A DNA stretch of 64,000 nucleotides from Leptobrachium leishanense (GCA_009667805.1 CM019069.1:95763204-95827203); one strand, 5' to 3'; shown: positions 45,164-57,784, numbered from the stretch's first letter. Numbers and translations are program-made. Notes: a model not told the origin generated them from the sequence alone.

Positions 45164-45413
45164 AAGGAACGTCTGTGAGAGTGGACGTTCCTTCCAATTC
45201 ACACCCATGTGGCCACCTCGCTGGGCGCAGTCAGTGCGCTCAGCGCTGCAAAGTGCAATCCTTCTATGGAGGATTGCGCTTTGCAGCCCCGTCAACTCGC
45301 GTCTAGCATTTTGATGGGGAGGCTTTGTGGCCGGACGCTCGTTGCGCATGCATTTCGTGCACAAGTGTGTGACGGCCCCGTTGCAGCGTCACAATGCTGC
45401 GACAGGCGCACCT

Positions 45414-45577
45414 ACAGGGTTATTCAGAGAGAGGTGAAAACCAGGAGAATGACTGGAGAGGTGAAAACTGTAGGTCAAAATAGTCAAACCAGAAAGATTC
45501 TCCTATTACTATTTGGTCTAGATTGTTCATTCTCCTGGCAATTCTCCTGGTTTTTACCTCTCTCTGAATAACCATGC
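45414..45577. mobile_element. MITE, CAGGGTTATTCAGAGAGAGG ends, single copy
   Basis: Inverted repeats CAGGGTTATTCAGAGAGAGG (left) and, complemented, ATGGTTATTCAGAGAGAGGT (right) with the internal AATAGTCAAACCAGAAAGAT shared with the 6.4-7.7 kb cluster. It separates the Harbinger MITE body from its right end. Confidence 0.8.
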
Positions 45578-45605
45578 TAGTACGCTCGTCTGAAACCAGT
45601 CTAAG

Positions 45606-46199
45606 CCATTTTAGGTGTTTGGATTTATATACGATTTATAATCTGGAGATAGTGTGGTATTATATATATTATATCTGGTTAGAGGTGCTTTTCCCCAATA
45701 ACCAGTCCTGCTGCGAGGACGCATACTTTATCTGTGCAACTTTAAAAATCAAGGTACTTTACAAGAATTCATCGGATCCTTCCTGGAATCAACTTTTTGG
45801 CTCTCGTACATTTAGTTATTTTTGTTTTTTGTGGGTTTTTTTTTCTCTTATTTAACTTTGTATCTCTTCTTAGTCATTAATAGTCACTGCCTTATTTATT
45901 ACTGCATTCTGTGATTGTTTCTTTAGCATAATTTACTAGCCATCATTAGCTATTATTGGCCTTATGCCTGTATTTGTATATTTATTCTATTGGTTCACCA
46001 ATCCTCTGCCTATCTATCCCTTTAAATTTTAAAGTATAGAACACCCTTTTATCCCCCTCTACCACTAGCACAGAGAGAAACCCAAACAACCAGCTCGGCT
46101 GCAAAGGCCCATACTTTAGCTTACTGCCCCCAAGGTCATCTATACTATTATAAGGGAAATATGTCATGTGACATGAAACTCCTCCTTTTAACTCAGTGT
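45606..46199. other. No gene recognised
   Basis: AT-rich sequence between a Harbinger MITE and TTAA copy 4, without a recognised feature. Confidence 0.6.
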
Positions 46200-47394
46200 T
46201 TAACCACTTGGCTGTTAAGGGCGCATTCAGCGCGTCCAGCCAAGTGGTTCTCCAGTGCTGCAGACGTGCTGAGAGCGTCCTAGCACAGGAGACAGCCGAA
46301 CGCTGCAGCCCCCCAGGGCGGGCTGACATCTTTGATGTCAGCCCAGCCTCCGGGACCACGGCGAGCAGGAATAGCGTCATCTCGCCGGGCGCCATGATGT
46401 CTATTCCAGGCACCCCCCGCCAGTGCGGGGAAGGTGCCTGAAGGGGAGGGGGGATGTTCTTTGGACCGCTCTCCCTCCCCATCCGTACGGGGCACAGCAT
46501 AAAAGGCAGGCACCGCTTGGAAGGGCACAGCCTACCCTTCCAAGTGGTGGCTGCCTTTAACACCTTGGGGGCTGGATCACGATTCGGCACCAACAGGCTC
46601 CGGATTGCAGTCCCCTCCCAGAGTGGGCAGACATCTTGGATGTCGGCCAAGCTTACGGGATGGGATCTCCCCCTGCCAACTGGTGTCATCGCTCATAATG
46701 TGATGACGTCAGTTCGGGAGGTAACCCCTAGCTGCCACCTATGGTGGAGATAGGGGTTTCATTGTAACCCCCTATCTCCCGATCCGTGGCAGCTAGGGGT
46801 TCATGTTTGGTATCGTTGGAAAAGCCAGAACATGGCCATGTTAAATGAAAAGAAAAAAAGTGTAAAACTAAAAATATAAATAAAAAATTAAAAAAATAAA
46901 TAAAGTGTTTTTTTTTGTTTTATTAATGCAGCAATATTGTTCCCATTTCAATTATTATGTGAACAATGATGCTGCACTAACGATTTTTTCTATGGGGGGG
47001 TTTGCTAAAAATCATGTAATTTGCTCCCAAAAAAATGTAACTGGTTCCCATTTCTAATTTTTTTTTAACAAGCGCACACTATAGAAAATATAACCGCTAA
47101 TGCTTGCATGATAAAATGTGGGGGGGGACACTTTACACGCTGTAGATTATTGAAAATTCTAATTTTATTGCATTTTTATTGTTATAATATTCAGGCAGGG
47201 CAGGACGTATACATATAATAATGATATATTATGAATCTGCCGAGTCTGTCAGAAAGAACGATACATAATTTGTCTGGGTCGTATTTCTGGGTCGTAAAAT
47301 TTGACTGCAAATCGCGTTTAAACATGATGAGCGAAACCGGTAAAAAATCAGCTCAGCACACAGGGGTGAAATGGCTCAGCAGCGAAAGGGTTAA
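46200..47394 (-). mobile_element. TTAA-flanked element, copy 4, inverted and uninterrupted
   Basis: TTAA at 46200-46203 and 47391-47394. In minus orientation it begins TTAACCCTTTCGCTGCTGAG and ends ...CAAGTGGTTAA, as copy 1. The AT-rich half is at 46840-47390 and the hairpin chain at 46205-46830, including 46501-46558 (AAAGGCAGGCACCGCTTGG arms), 46690-46715 and 46720-46800. With copy 1 it gives a complete reference for the two disrupted copies. Confidence 0.85.
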
Positions 47395-47618
47395 TTTCTA
47401 AACACATTGAGAACCTCACAGGTAAGGAAGGACAGATGATTATGCACACACACCGCTGCCAACACCTGCCCATCCAACCTTCACAAACTCATTGCTTTCC
47501 CTTCCAGCTGCTGGCACCTTATTTTAATTACCCTTTTCTAATAGTGATGCACCGAAATTAAAATTTCAGACGAAATTGCAGGCTGAGCTCAGCCGAAAAT
47601 CAGTCATCCGAACCCGAG

Positions 47619-48310
47619 TGTCACGTTTCCCCATTCCAGCCCTGTTCCCCTGCCCTCTGTATCACTTACAACCCGTTTTTGGCCTGGTTCCTTCATGTTG
47701 CCGTTTTCCCTGGGTTGCAGCTCAGAGGTGGTTTCTTCATCAGCTTACCTGTTGGTGATGTGGGCTGATCACCTCCCTATTTATTGCAATGGGCCCTTAT
47801 TCCATAGCTCTTGCATTTGGTTAATTTTCACTTCCTGATTCCTGCTGAGTGTTTGTACCTGAGAGCTCCCTGTTGGTTTGTTTCCTGTCCAAGTTTGTAT
47901 ACTTTTGTTCAGTTCATATTTTTGGTTTTGTCTTTACTTTCTGTCAGCTGTATCTTCTGTGTATTTGTGTTCTGGTTTATGTCTGGTTCTTCATGTATAT
48001 TAGTTCATAGTTGTTTTCCTTGTTGTGCTTTTTGGTTATACTCTTCGCTGATTCCCGGGTTAACGAATTTCTGGCTTGGCTGACTTCTCTCCTGGTTCTG
48101 CTTCCCTGGATCTGTCTGACGTCCTCGCTTCGGTTCTGATATCTGGCTTCTCTCCTTGACTTCGTTTTTTGGATCATCCTTGTCTGTACTTCTGTGCCAT
48201 TGCTAGAGAACCCTGTTATCTGTATTTTCTCTATAGACTCTGCACAGCTTCGAGGTTCATCCTTTCCTATAGTATAGATCCGGCTACTCTAAAGACCAGC
48301 CTGTCAGAGT
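47619..48310 (+). mobile_element. Probable Ty3/Gypsy-type LTR
   Basis: Starts TGTCACGTTTCCCC, the terminal hexamer seen in the gypsy LTR at 31772-32208, and is followed by about 700 bp of T-rich sequence with repeated CTGGTT/CTTGACTT motifs, a composition usual for long chromodomain gypsy LTRs. The right end is not certain (TGTCACGG at 48320 may be close to it) and no target duplication was found. It lies within a possible hAT element: TAGTGATGCACCGAAATTAA at 47543, with inverted CAGTCATC motifs near 47601 and 48515. Confidence 0.4.
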
Positions 48311-49440
48311 AGGGCTGCTGTGTCACGGCTGCTGTGCAGAGGTCTCTCGCTAATCCCTTGCTGTTCGCTCCTGTTATTGTTTACCTCGGTGTATCTCTGC
48401 ACATATGGGCTTTTATCATATACCAGATGCCCCCCAATTGTGACAAATGTGACACTGAGCCTGGAAGCCTGGCCGAGCTGGGGGCTCGGCCAGCCTCCAG
48501 GGCCCTGGGTCAGATGACTGATTTTGGGTGTGAAACCATGATTAGATAAAGATTGCGTTACCTAAATCCACATACTTACCTATATTCACATATTCCGGCC
48601 CTGAGCTCCATCAGTAGTCTCCATTGCAGTCATCCTGTATCACTCGAATACACAGGCACACTTCTTGCTCTCCTTGCGCGCACAGCATGTGGTATCAGAG
48701 ACGCCAGTCGCAGGCTGACATCACGGAGGTGGAAGCCTTTGATCCTACCGACGGCCAAAGCGAGGCCAATTTTACCGCTGGTTGGGGGGCTTCCCCCCCG
48801 GCTAGTAATTAGTAGTAATAGCTAAATGCATATATTGCCTCTGCCATAGAACAGAGAAGAAAATTAATTGTGCATTTACTTTAAAACTGTATTATTATTT
48901 TTTACACATTACAAGATAATGTTTGGCATCATTGTAAAGACCAGACTCTGACTTTTCGAATGACACTTCACTTAAGGCGGGGCAAGGGGGCGGGGCGCCC
49001 CAGGTGACAAGCTGAGGGGGGTATATGTCTCAGAGATGATCCATGCAGGCAGCCTCTTGTGCAGCCTGCTTGAGTGCTTGCTCGCACACAGCCTGTGCCT
49101 GCTAGACCAGCCATTCCGGCTGGGGTGATAAGGGGGATGGTCTGTGTGATGATGTCACCCCCTGCTCCACCTCCAGATCATCTGCAGGCACCACTGGCTC
49201 AGACAATGAGAGAGTCCCTGCTTCCTGACTCCCGCTCAAACCACGCAGCACTTAGCTTGCTGGGAGTCAAGGGGAGGCAGGGCTGGGCAGCTGCAACCTG
49301 TCCTGGAATGAAATGAAACACCATGGGGAAGAAGTTCAAACTAAAAGGTGAAGACACTGGTGAGTGACACACCCCATCTGTTTCTGCACAGAATCAAAAA
49401 AATAATTTACTGCCTTTTAAGAACTGTGAGGACAGCTTCC
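48311..49440. other. Unassigned, GC-rich in its second half
   Basis: 48960-49320 is GC-rich with CpG and purine-rich stretches. It leads to ATG at 49323 in a strong Kozak context (CACCATGG) and a splice-donor consensus, CTG|GTGAGT, at 49359/49360. This could be a first exon or the leader of an unrecognised retroelement; the 37-base coding stretch is too short to identify. Confidence 0.35.
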
Positions 49441-49442
49441 CC

Positions 49443-49650
49443 TCTGTGCTGGGCTGCTACGCCCCCAGATTATCTGCCATGTCTGCTGGGCTAATACACC
49501 CCCAGATTATCTGCCATGTTTGCTGGGCTCATACACCCCCAGATTATCTGCCATGTCTGCTGGGCTCATACACCCCCAGATTATCTGCCAGGTCTGCTGG
49601 GCTCATACACCCCCAGATTATCTGCCATGTCTGCTGGGCTCATATACCTC
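49443..49650. repeat. 39-bp minisatellite
   Basis: About five units of CCCCCAGATTATCTGCCATG followed by TCTGCTGGGCTCATACA. Length differences are few. The array ends where the gypsy LTR at 49654 begins. Confidence 0.95.
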
Positions 49651-49653
49651 CTG

Positions 49654-50508
49654 TGTAGTGTTCTGGATAATACGAGATGTCTTGGGTTTTCATTAATGGG
49701 TTTATTAACAACTAAGCATACAGGTTTCCTATTACAGCAACTGGCTGCGTCACTAGTCAGCCTTAACTGGCAGACAAAATGGATGACCAACTGTCAACAG
49801 CCAACCCCCAAAAGAAACACCCACTTCCCCCCATTGGCAGCCAGCACAACTACACCACACCTCCTCCCTTTTCTTAAAAGAAAAAAAAAACAATGCAAAA
49901 ATGTCCAGTACAAGTCTATGTATCTTCCAGACCCTCCTGACTTCCGTTCTATAATCTGTGCTTTTGGCTAACATAGTATCTGTGGTTCCGCAAACTTTTA
50001 CTCCTACGATGGAAATCCCTCAATGGGTCTGGAGCTTGCCAGCGTTCTGGAAGATGCCGGACTCTTTGATTCCGAGCTAAACTGACATTTCCAGCCAGAT
50101 CATGTGAAGTGGAATCTGCTTCACTGAGACGATCACCATCTATTTCTTCCTTCGAAAGGGCACAGTCCTCTTCTTCTTGTGAAAATACATCTCCATTATC
50201 ATGCCAGACCCCCATCCATGTATCCGTGTCTGTCGACTCTTCAGCCTAGTCATTCAGTTGTTTGTCAAAAACAGATTTGGGCCGTAACTGGGCTGAATGT
50301 CTCTTGGTGTGCAGACCATTGGACGCGCTAACCTCATAGGTGAGGAATCCCAAAACCTTGGAAATAACTGCCGGAGACAAACGGTTTGGCCCTCTATACA
50401 TCCGTATCCAGACTGGATCCCCTATATTGTATGTGCATGAACTCTTTCCATGCTTCATCTTTTCCTGCTGTTTCTGTACATGACGTTCCTGTGAGACGTC
50501 CGTTTGAC
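49654..50508 (-). mobile_element. Ty3/Gypsy fragment: integrase C-terminus, polypurine tract and 3' LTR
   Basis: From high to low coordinates: integrase C-terminal domain (50505-50250; QEKMKHGKSS, YNIGDPVWIRMYRGPNR, VLGFLTYEVS, KRHSAQLRP, which is the GPY/F-type module), non-conserved sequence with a few more codons (to 49949), a polypurine tract (complement AAGAAAAGGGAGGAGG at about 49860-49877) and an LTR starting TGTGGTGTAG (49859) and ending CACTACA (49654), 206 bp, with an AATAAA near 49705. It is a different family from the 32-kb element and is 5' truncated at about 50508. Confidence 0.82.
50246..50505 (-). pseudogene. Ty3/Gypsy integrase C-terminal domain
   Basis: An open frame of about 80 codons with YNIGDPVWIRMYRGPNRLSP, then VISKVLGFLTYEVSASNGLH and RHSAQLRPK. 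This is the GPY/F-like end of gypsy integrases, which binds DNA and positions the catalytic core. The core and everything upstream are missing, and the sequence beyond 50508 is unrelated. Confidence 0.85.
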
Positions 50509-50510
50509 CC

Positions 50511-51003
50511 TTGTCCGGTTGCTGGCTCTATGCTCCTTCCCTACAACGGGGTTATGCAACCGGAGCAGGCTTGGTTGTTGTTGTGCAGTCTGGGGTTACC
50601 CCCAAAACCAAGGTCGTTGGTCCCTGCTTAAGGTTTCAGTTTTTTCTTTTTTGGAAAATCTGCATCCTGTATTTTTGTATTGGGGCATACCATGTACCCC
50701 CCTCTCCCCCTTTTTTTTATTTTCATTCTCCCCCCCCACCTCCCTCAGGTGGCATTTTGGGACTTTCTCTGGGCGAGCCACCATAGTAGCTACCATGGCT
50801 CTGTCTGCCATGTCTGGCGCTAGGGTGCCAGGGCCTTGTGGCCTCTTCCATGGTCTCCTGTTGATCTTAGGGCCCGCGGAAGTGAGCCGGGAAGCGGGAA
50901 CACCACGTTTATGGCATTTGCCATTCCTCCTTTCTGTCCCAGAAAACAAATTAACACAAATGGCAGGATCATACCTTAAATTGTGACTGGTTTGCATATA
51001 TGA
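50511..51003. other. No gene recognised
   Basis: Between the truncated gypsy fragment and the L1 target duplication. It has C-rich runs near 50695 and 50730 and is not assigned. Confidence 0.6.
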
Positions 51004-51322
51004 GCCAACAATCTTTTTTTTAAAATTCTTTATTTTGAGAATTGCAGAATCACAAAAATACATATGCAGAATACACACAGCAGCGTAAACAAATCACGAA
51101 GGTGCAACTCCGTACATTTTCAGAATATTAACAGTAACCTGACAATATCGGGAAAATGAAAATAAAAATACACAAAAATAAAAGACAAGACTACTAAAGG
51201 AAAACAAAAAATAAAACATAAAAACATCCATTACTGGGGTGGGGTGTTGGAGTGTTAAGCGTAGACAATCAGCAAGAGAGAGGTCACCATAGGGAAAGGA
51301 AACAGCCAAGATCATATTCAAA

Positions 51323-54300
51323 TCAAGGAGGCCGGTACTCAGTCCATAACGACCACGTTTTAGAAAAGGAGCGCGCCGGGTCTCTAACCTTGGCAGTAAG
51401 GTCGTCCATGAGACAGGCGTCAATTTTGTCGGCTACGACATCCCAGGACGTCAAAGAGCTCTGGCGCCATACAGCCGCCAAGGCTCTCCTAGCAACTAAA
51501 GCCATTCTATTAAACAGTCGCTGCTCTGCGGAGGACATAGTAGGGAGAGGGCGAGAGAGGAGAAAAGCCCAAGGATCCCAGGGCAGTGGGCGTTGAAAAA
51601 TATCCTGAAATTTAGCATGTACCGACCTCCAAAAAGGTTGCACAACCGGGCACTCCCACCACATGTGTATGTATGTACCTTTGTCACCACAGTTACGCCA
51701 GCACAAATCACTGGGAGATACTCCCATACGGTGAAAGGACACTGGGGTTACGTACCATTGCATTAATATTTTCTATGCCTGTTCTTGGTGTGTCACACAG
51801 ATAGATGAACGGGCCGTGTGTTCCCAGATATCTTCCCATTCATCACTCGGTAGGGGGTCATGTAAGTTGGTTTCCCATTTACTACAATAGGTAAGAGGGC
51901 CCATTCCCCAGGTCTAGAGCAGAGTAAAAAGTTAAGTTGTGAAAGAAGACCTTTGGGGGAACCACCTACATCGCAGAGACGTTCAAAAGTCGTGAGGGGG
52001 GCAGTCGAGACCGTCTTTAGTTCCGAAGATAAAACATAATGTGGAAGTTGCATATATCTGAAAAAGTCACACGGAGTCAGACTCGCCCGCTCTTGCAGCA
52101 ACTGAAACGTGATCAGCTGGCCATGTGCAAACAAGTCACGGTAACGTTCCAACCCAACTCTAGACAAGCCAGCAAAGTCTTTCTCATGAAGACCTGGAGG
52201 AAAAGCGCGGTTGCGTAGGTATGGTGTAAGGGGGGAGGAATCGCCCCGTAAGAGCGAATGTCTTCCTAGCGGCATCAAACAAGTGCAAAGAGGTAAGTAT
52301 AGACGGGCATACCATGCGCGAAAGGGGTCTAAAACGTTTAGGGATCCAAATATAAAGGGCCGGGGAGTCAGGTGACATAAAAGCAGACTCCAGTGCTAGC
52401 CATCTCCTAGATTCTGGCGGAGAACGCCATGCTACCACCTGGGCCAATTGTGCAGCGCAGTAATAAAGGTAAAGGTTAGGGAGGCCTAATCCCCCTCTGA
52501 TCTTAGGACGATAAAGCAACCGCCTGGCCACTCTATGTCTCTTGTGTTGCCATACAAAAGAGTCTATTGCCTGTTGAAGTCCCGCCAGATCTCTACGTGA
52601 GATCAGTAGAGGGAGAGCTTGCAAAACGAATAGAATGCGAGGGAGAACATTCATTTTGACACTGTGGATTCTTCCTAACCACAATATAGGTTTATTTCCC
52701 CAGCATTCTAAATCGCCCTTAAGTCGCTGAATCAAAGAGGAGAGATTACGGGAGAACAAGTCCGCGGGATCCCTAGTTAGAGAAATTCCCAAATAGGAGA
52801 TGTCAGTGTGTGTTATTCGGAATCTATATTCTGTCTCCACCGCAGTTATCGCCGCTCGTGACATGTTTAAAGGCATGGCACAAGATTTGTCGTAGTTGAC
52901 TCTAAAACCCGTCAATGCGCCATACTCCTCCAATATATCCCACAAACAAGCAAGCGAAGAGAGGGGCTCAGCCAACGTGAGAAGAATGTCATCTGTGTAG
53001 GCCGATACAGTAAAAAACTCTCTACCCACCTTAACTCCCTTGATATCTGGGGTGACTCCTAAGTGTAGCTAAAAGAGGTTCTAGTGAAAGTAGGAATAAC
53101 AACAGGGAGAGGGGACAGCACTGGCGTGTACCGTTCAGGATGGGAAACCGTGTGGGATAGCAGCCCGGTATCCGAACCTGAGCTATCCCCCATTGGTATA
53201 AAGTACGCGAACCGAATGAAGAAATCTGTCAGGGAGACCCGCCCGTTCCAGAGTAGCAAAGAGGTACGGCCATTCCACCCTGTCGAAAGCCTTCTCGGCG
53301 TCAAGAGACAGCACAAGAGAAGGATCAGCATGTTCCGACATCCACCAGAGCAGATCAGCGCCTCTTCTGGTATTATCATAAAGCTGTCGGCCGGGGACAA
53401 AGCCCACCTGATCCGGGTGTATCAAATGCTGCAAGAGGGGACCCAGCATATTCGCTAATACCTTAGCCAATATTTTGACATCAAAATTTAAAAGCGTTAT
53501 CGGGCGATAGTTCCCTACATCCGTCAAGTCCTTCCCTTCTTTAGGGATTAAGGCACTATCTGCTAGCAACATGTCCGGGTGGAGGGCCTCTCCAACAGCA
53601 CAATCATTAAACAGTTTAGTGAGAGTGGGGACCAATTCCTTGCGAAAAGTCTTAAAATAACCTCTCGAGAACCCGTCAGGGCCCGGGGCTTTATTACCCC
53701 CAATACCAAAATAGCGCAGTGAACTTCATCCTCAGTAATACAGTTCTGCAAGTCACTAACCCGATCCAAATCCAGTCTCCGCAGGGGAACAGAAGACAAA
53801 ACAAATCAATAGCGGACACATAAATTGTGTCGGTAGGGACGTGGTTGGGGGAATGCCGGTAAAGTGCTGAGAAATAAGCGGTGAAAGCTGAGCTGATGTC
53901 AGCAGGAGAGGTCACCAACGTCCCATTAGGGGTGTGTATGGTCGATATAGGAGGATACCTCCCTTTAGGTTTTAGAGAACGGGCCAATAATGTATCTATT
54001 TTATTAGCCTTTTCATAGAAGTGGTGCCTGGACCAGAGTATTTGTTTAGCGACGTCATCCAGTAACAATTTCTTAATGGACGTCCGAGTGCGTACTAGCT
54101 CTTCCAAAATTTTAGACGAAGGGGAGGTTTTAGGTTTCTGTTCCAGACTGCGGAGAGAGGATTAGAGGGAGAGTAGTTGAAGCTTGAGACGTTTACGATG
54201 AGTAGCAATCTTAATTAAGTGACCTCTTAACACCGCCTTATGTGCGGCCCACACTGTGGACGGTGAGACATCCTCCGCGGGATTTTCAGCAAAATACTGT

Positions 54301-55108
54301 ATTAACAGGTTACGCAATTGTTGAACAACTACAGGATCTTTCAGTAGGGAGGAATTCAGGCGCCATGACCAGGGAACCGCCACCCGCGGGGAATGGAGGT
54401 ACAGAGCAATGTCAGCGTGATCAGAGCACGAGATAGAATTGATTTCTGCTCGGATCACATGCGACATGGCCGTTCCGTTAAGAAGGAAATGGTCAATGCG
54501 GGAATAGGAACCATGGGGGGCCGAGTAAAAAGTGTAGTCCCTCACACTTGGGTTAGTAACGCGCCAAACATCAATCAAGCCCACCCTTTTCAGAAATTGA
54601 GCGAATGTCTTATCCTGCACACTCACAGAAGGGCGGCCTGAAAAAACAGGGTGATCGCTTGTGTCAACGGCAGGGCAAGGCATCGCGTTCATGTCCCCTC
54701 CCAATATAAATCGCTCCGTGGGGTAGCGTGTCAAGAACGGCACAAATAGAGCTCCCGAAATCAGTAGCGGAGGCATTGGGTGCATACACATTTAAAAAAA
54801 TGATAGGTTTTTGAATACAGGGAACCAGAAAGTAAAAAAAGATAGCGGCCGTCAACATCACACTTATACGATACCATTTGAAAGGGACACGATTTACGGA
54901 TCAAAATTGAGACACCATTACGTTTGCCCAATGCTCGAGGAAAATTCCCTAGTAAAAACATGGTCAGTGAGCACAGTTTTTGCATGTTTAACCAGATAGG
55001 TCTCTTGAATAAAAGCAATGTCCACTTTTTCAGATATTAAAGTGCGTAAAAGGAGTCAAGTTTGTTGGGCAAATTCAATCCCTTTACATTTAGTGACGTG
55101 AGTTTCAT
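51323..55108 (-). pseudogene. L1 ORF2 (endonuclease and reverse transcriptase), broken
   Basis: The start ATG (55108) gives MKLTSLNVKGLNLPNKLDS, homologous to the sister copy. The endonuclease runs to about 54160 with SDHADIALYL and DYTFYSAPHGSYSRIDH motifs. Reverse transcriptase: DVGNYRPITLLNFDVKILAK, HPDQVGFVPGRQ, SLDAEKAFDRVEW, and an AYTDDILLTL box in which the usual alanine of YADD is threonine. The C-terminal zinc-like motif C-x3-C-x7-H-x4-C is at about 51640-51700. Stops and frame shifts occur near 54790, 54110, 53700, 53180, 53040, 52180 and 51790. Span 1262 codons. Confidence 0.92.
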
Positions 55109-55577
55109 ATCAAAAAGAAGAAGAACTCGCGGTCAGACCTTACCCAGAGTACGAACGTCGGGATCATCTTTTGTGCGATACAAAGGCCCATATGCCGCGT
55201 TACATCGCAAATAAGCAGATGTGCACCACTACCACATGGATGAAAAAACACTACAAAAAAAAGGAAAGAAAGAGGACACATAACAAAAATTGAGAAAAAC
55301 CAAACAGAAAAATTCCCTGTCTTACTCTTCGCCGGGAGCCATGGGGGTATGAGGGAAAAACACCTCAGAGCCATATAAACCCAAAACCAAAAGGGGTTCA
55401 GAAGGCCAACTCGTCCCCGTGGCCACTACCATCCACCCGAGAGTGGGAAAAAAAACAAACCCTCCCTTCCCCATGAACCTTCCATAAATTCCTGATCCAG
55501 AGGTGATAAAGATTCGAGGTTTGCCACGCATGGGCAATGGCTACAACAGAGGCAGGAAAAAAGATGATCAGCGGAAC

Positions 55578-56579
55578 TCATCCCGGGCCCGAAGGAGGAG
55601 GGCCATGTCGTGGTGACTTCACCTGTACCCACTCCGTGGGTAAACCAAGCAGTGGAGGAATCGGGCCCTCTGGGGATACAAAGCCATCAGGAGGTTGTAT
55701 ATCCAAGGACTGGAAAAATCTGGTAGGATCAGCGTGCGGCAAAAGGACATGCGTTCTCCTATTTCGTAAGGCCAAGATTTTAAAGGGGTGTCCCCATGCG
55801 AACGCAACTTTATGCTCGCGAAGAAGGTCTGCAACAGGTTTCCATTGTCACCTCCGACGAAGTAGGTTCGGAGAGATGTCTTGATATAATAGTAGGGGTA
55901 CGCCATCATACAACACAGGAGTAGTGCGGTTTTTACGTAGAATCAGTTCCTTTGTAGAAAAGTGAAGAAAGCGCACAATTACATCCCGAGGTCGATCTTC
56001 CATTGTGCCTCGGGTACGCAAGGCCCTGTGCGCTCGGTCAAGCTCCCAGGCATGATCGGGAAGCTCCGGTGCCACGGGGCGCAGCATAGCGATCACAAAG
56101 TCACATAGTGGGTCGTCCTCAGCACCCTCAGGCAGCCCTCTAATCCGAAGATTGTTCCTTCGGTTAGCCAAATCTTCTAGTTCGTATTCCAAATCGTCAA
56201 GCTTATGGGACATAGCATTAAAATGACTCACTAGAAGGTTATGAGCCTCTGAAATAGTTTTGGTACGGTGCTCCAGATCAGCAGTGCGCAGTACTAAGGC
56301 CTGTATGTCAGCCTGCAAGGCCTTCGTATTCTTCTCCATCTCTCCCGCCAGAAATACCTTCATATCAGCCATACTGCCCAGGATTGTGGAGACCTCTGAT
56401 GCACCTAAGCTTGAAGCTGCTTCCTCCTGTCCATCTGAATCCGATTCCGCAGCCGGGCTAGGCTGCAATATCGAGTGGCTGCCATCTTGACTGGCTGGGG
56501 TCCTCCGGCCTGCGAACAGCGGGGCAACCGGGGGTTCCCTCGATTTCGCTCTCCGTGGCAATTTTGGGATGCCTGGCAT
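55578..56579 (-). pseudogene. L1 ORF1 (RNA-binding protein), one in-frame stop
   Basis: Begins MPGIPKLPRRAKSREPPVAP, then a disordered region, a coiled coil (MKVFLAGEMEKNTKALQADI...ADLEHRTKTISEAHN), the RNA recognition region (LEDLANRRNNLRIRGLPEG), DRAHRALRTRG...PRDVIVRF and the C-terminal domain (VADLLREHK, FAWGHPFKI). Only one in-frame stop, TGA at 55848-55850 after LLRRR, breaks a 334-codon frame; it fits a CGA-to-TGA change. The initial methionine is taken at 56579, since upstream codons belong to the 5' UTR and flank. Confidence 0.93.
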
Positions 56580-56723
56580 GTTCTTGGGGCAATGAGAGCT
56601 CAGCAGGCGAACGATCGGGTCCTGGGAAGGGAGAGAATCCGCGTTTACAGGGTGGATGGTGTGGAGCTCGGAGACTATGCGGCCATCTTGGATGCCGCTC
56701 GGCCACGCCCCTCGCCAACAATC

Positions 56724-57784
56724 ATTTTGAGCGTCCTTTGTGTGAATGTGGGGAAGTCCAACAACCTTGAGGAGTTCCAAAACTCCACACAGATACAAAC
56801 AAAATCTTATAAATGCCCTTGGACAGTGTTGAAATCAAACCTATCGAAGGAGGCTTCATTGTTCTACACAGTGTACAGTACTTCAGTGTTTAGTTCATAA
56901 ATGGGGGAGAAAAGTAAGTGCTCCACAAGGCACAAAGGCAAAATTAATGCAGTTCTACCTTTTTGTGAAGACCCAGATAATTGTGGCTACAATTCACCTT
57001 AAAATATATGACGCAAGATCGAATTCATACAGAGTGGATATAGAGTTATACAATTTAATATAGGGGTGGAAATCCCCATAATCAGCTAATGAACAATTAT
57101 AAATCTAGAAAAAACAATAATCCACATTAAAAGGCTTAAATATAAACATAATGAAATGACACCAGTATAAACAAAGGGCTTGCAACCCGTAAGTCAGTTT
57201 TTATAAAGCAACATATGATTTTTGCTTAATAAAACCTGCTACTTAAAGTGAAAAAAGTTTATAAATCGATAATTCATGTGGAATACAAATGGTTAAAATG
57301 GTCTGCTTTGCCTTACTCGAATATCAAAATCTCAATGCAAATGGATGTCTATACTGAAACATAATTTACATTGAAATGTGATGCATGAAATCTTTGGTCT
57401 ACTCATATTGAAATCAATTTTCTGATAGTCTGCACGTTTGTAATACATTCAGTTACTAAAATGAATAATATAAATGTATAACTTTATGAGCTGACATATC
57501 CAACATTTTATGGTTGTCAAGTTTCACCTTAAAACATATTGCGCACACACTGTAATACACTCGACTGTATTACACACCCTACACGAATTTCCAACATAGC
57601 AAGTCATGTAGGTGTGTCATGTACAATCAATGGGCATTATGGGTCCATAAATACTTTATTTCCTGTAACTGGTTACAGTGCAACCCCATTGCAGTGGGTT
57701 ATACATACAATTCTCATTCAGAAAAAACTGAACATTCAGAAAAAAATGAACATCACCCTAGTGAAATAAAGAATGTCATTACAG
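56724..57784. other. No gene recognised
   Basis: AT-rich sequence with a few short inverted repeats (57545-57580, TGTAATACA arms). No coding evidence. Confidence 0.6.

Larger units (their letters stand above)
43534..45605. mobile_element. PIF/Harbinger MITE with nested insertions
   Basis: The left end TTAAGGCCAGGGTTAGACGA and the complement of the right end, GGCTTAGACTGGTTTCAGAC followed by GAGCGT, are Harbinger-type. The body from 45164 to 45413 is the same as in 29795-30140. A hAT-like AT-rich element with a solo LTR is inserted on the left and a CAGGGTTATTCAG MITE at 45414-45577 on the right. Confidence 0.65.
51014..56713 (-). mobile_element. L1-clade LINE, full length, inactive, same family as 21591-28804
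   Basis: Flanked by the target duplication GCCAACAATC (51004-51013 and 56714-56723). In minus orientation: a 134-base 5' UTR starting GAGGGGCGTGGCCGAGCGGC, ORF1 (56579-55578), a 470-base spacer, ORF2 (55108-51323), a 308-base 3' UTR and a T run (51014-51021) as the poly(A). No nested insertion. The 5.7-kb length is normal for L1. Confidence 0.95.

Noticed and set aside
50504..50986. 160-codon plus-strand open frame
   Set aside because: Proline- and serine-rich, low complexity, with equally long antisense frames; no domain.
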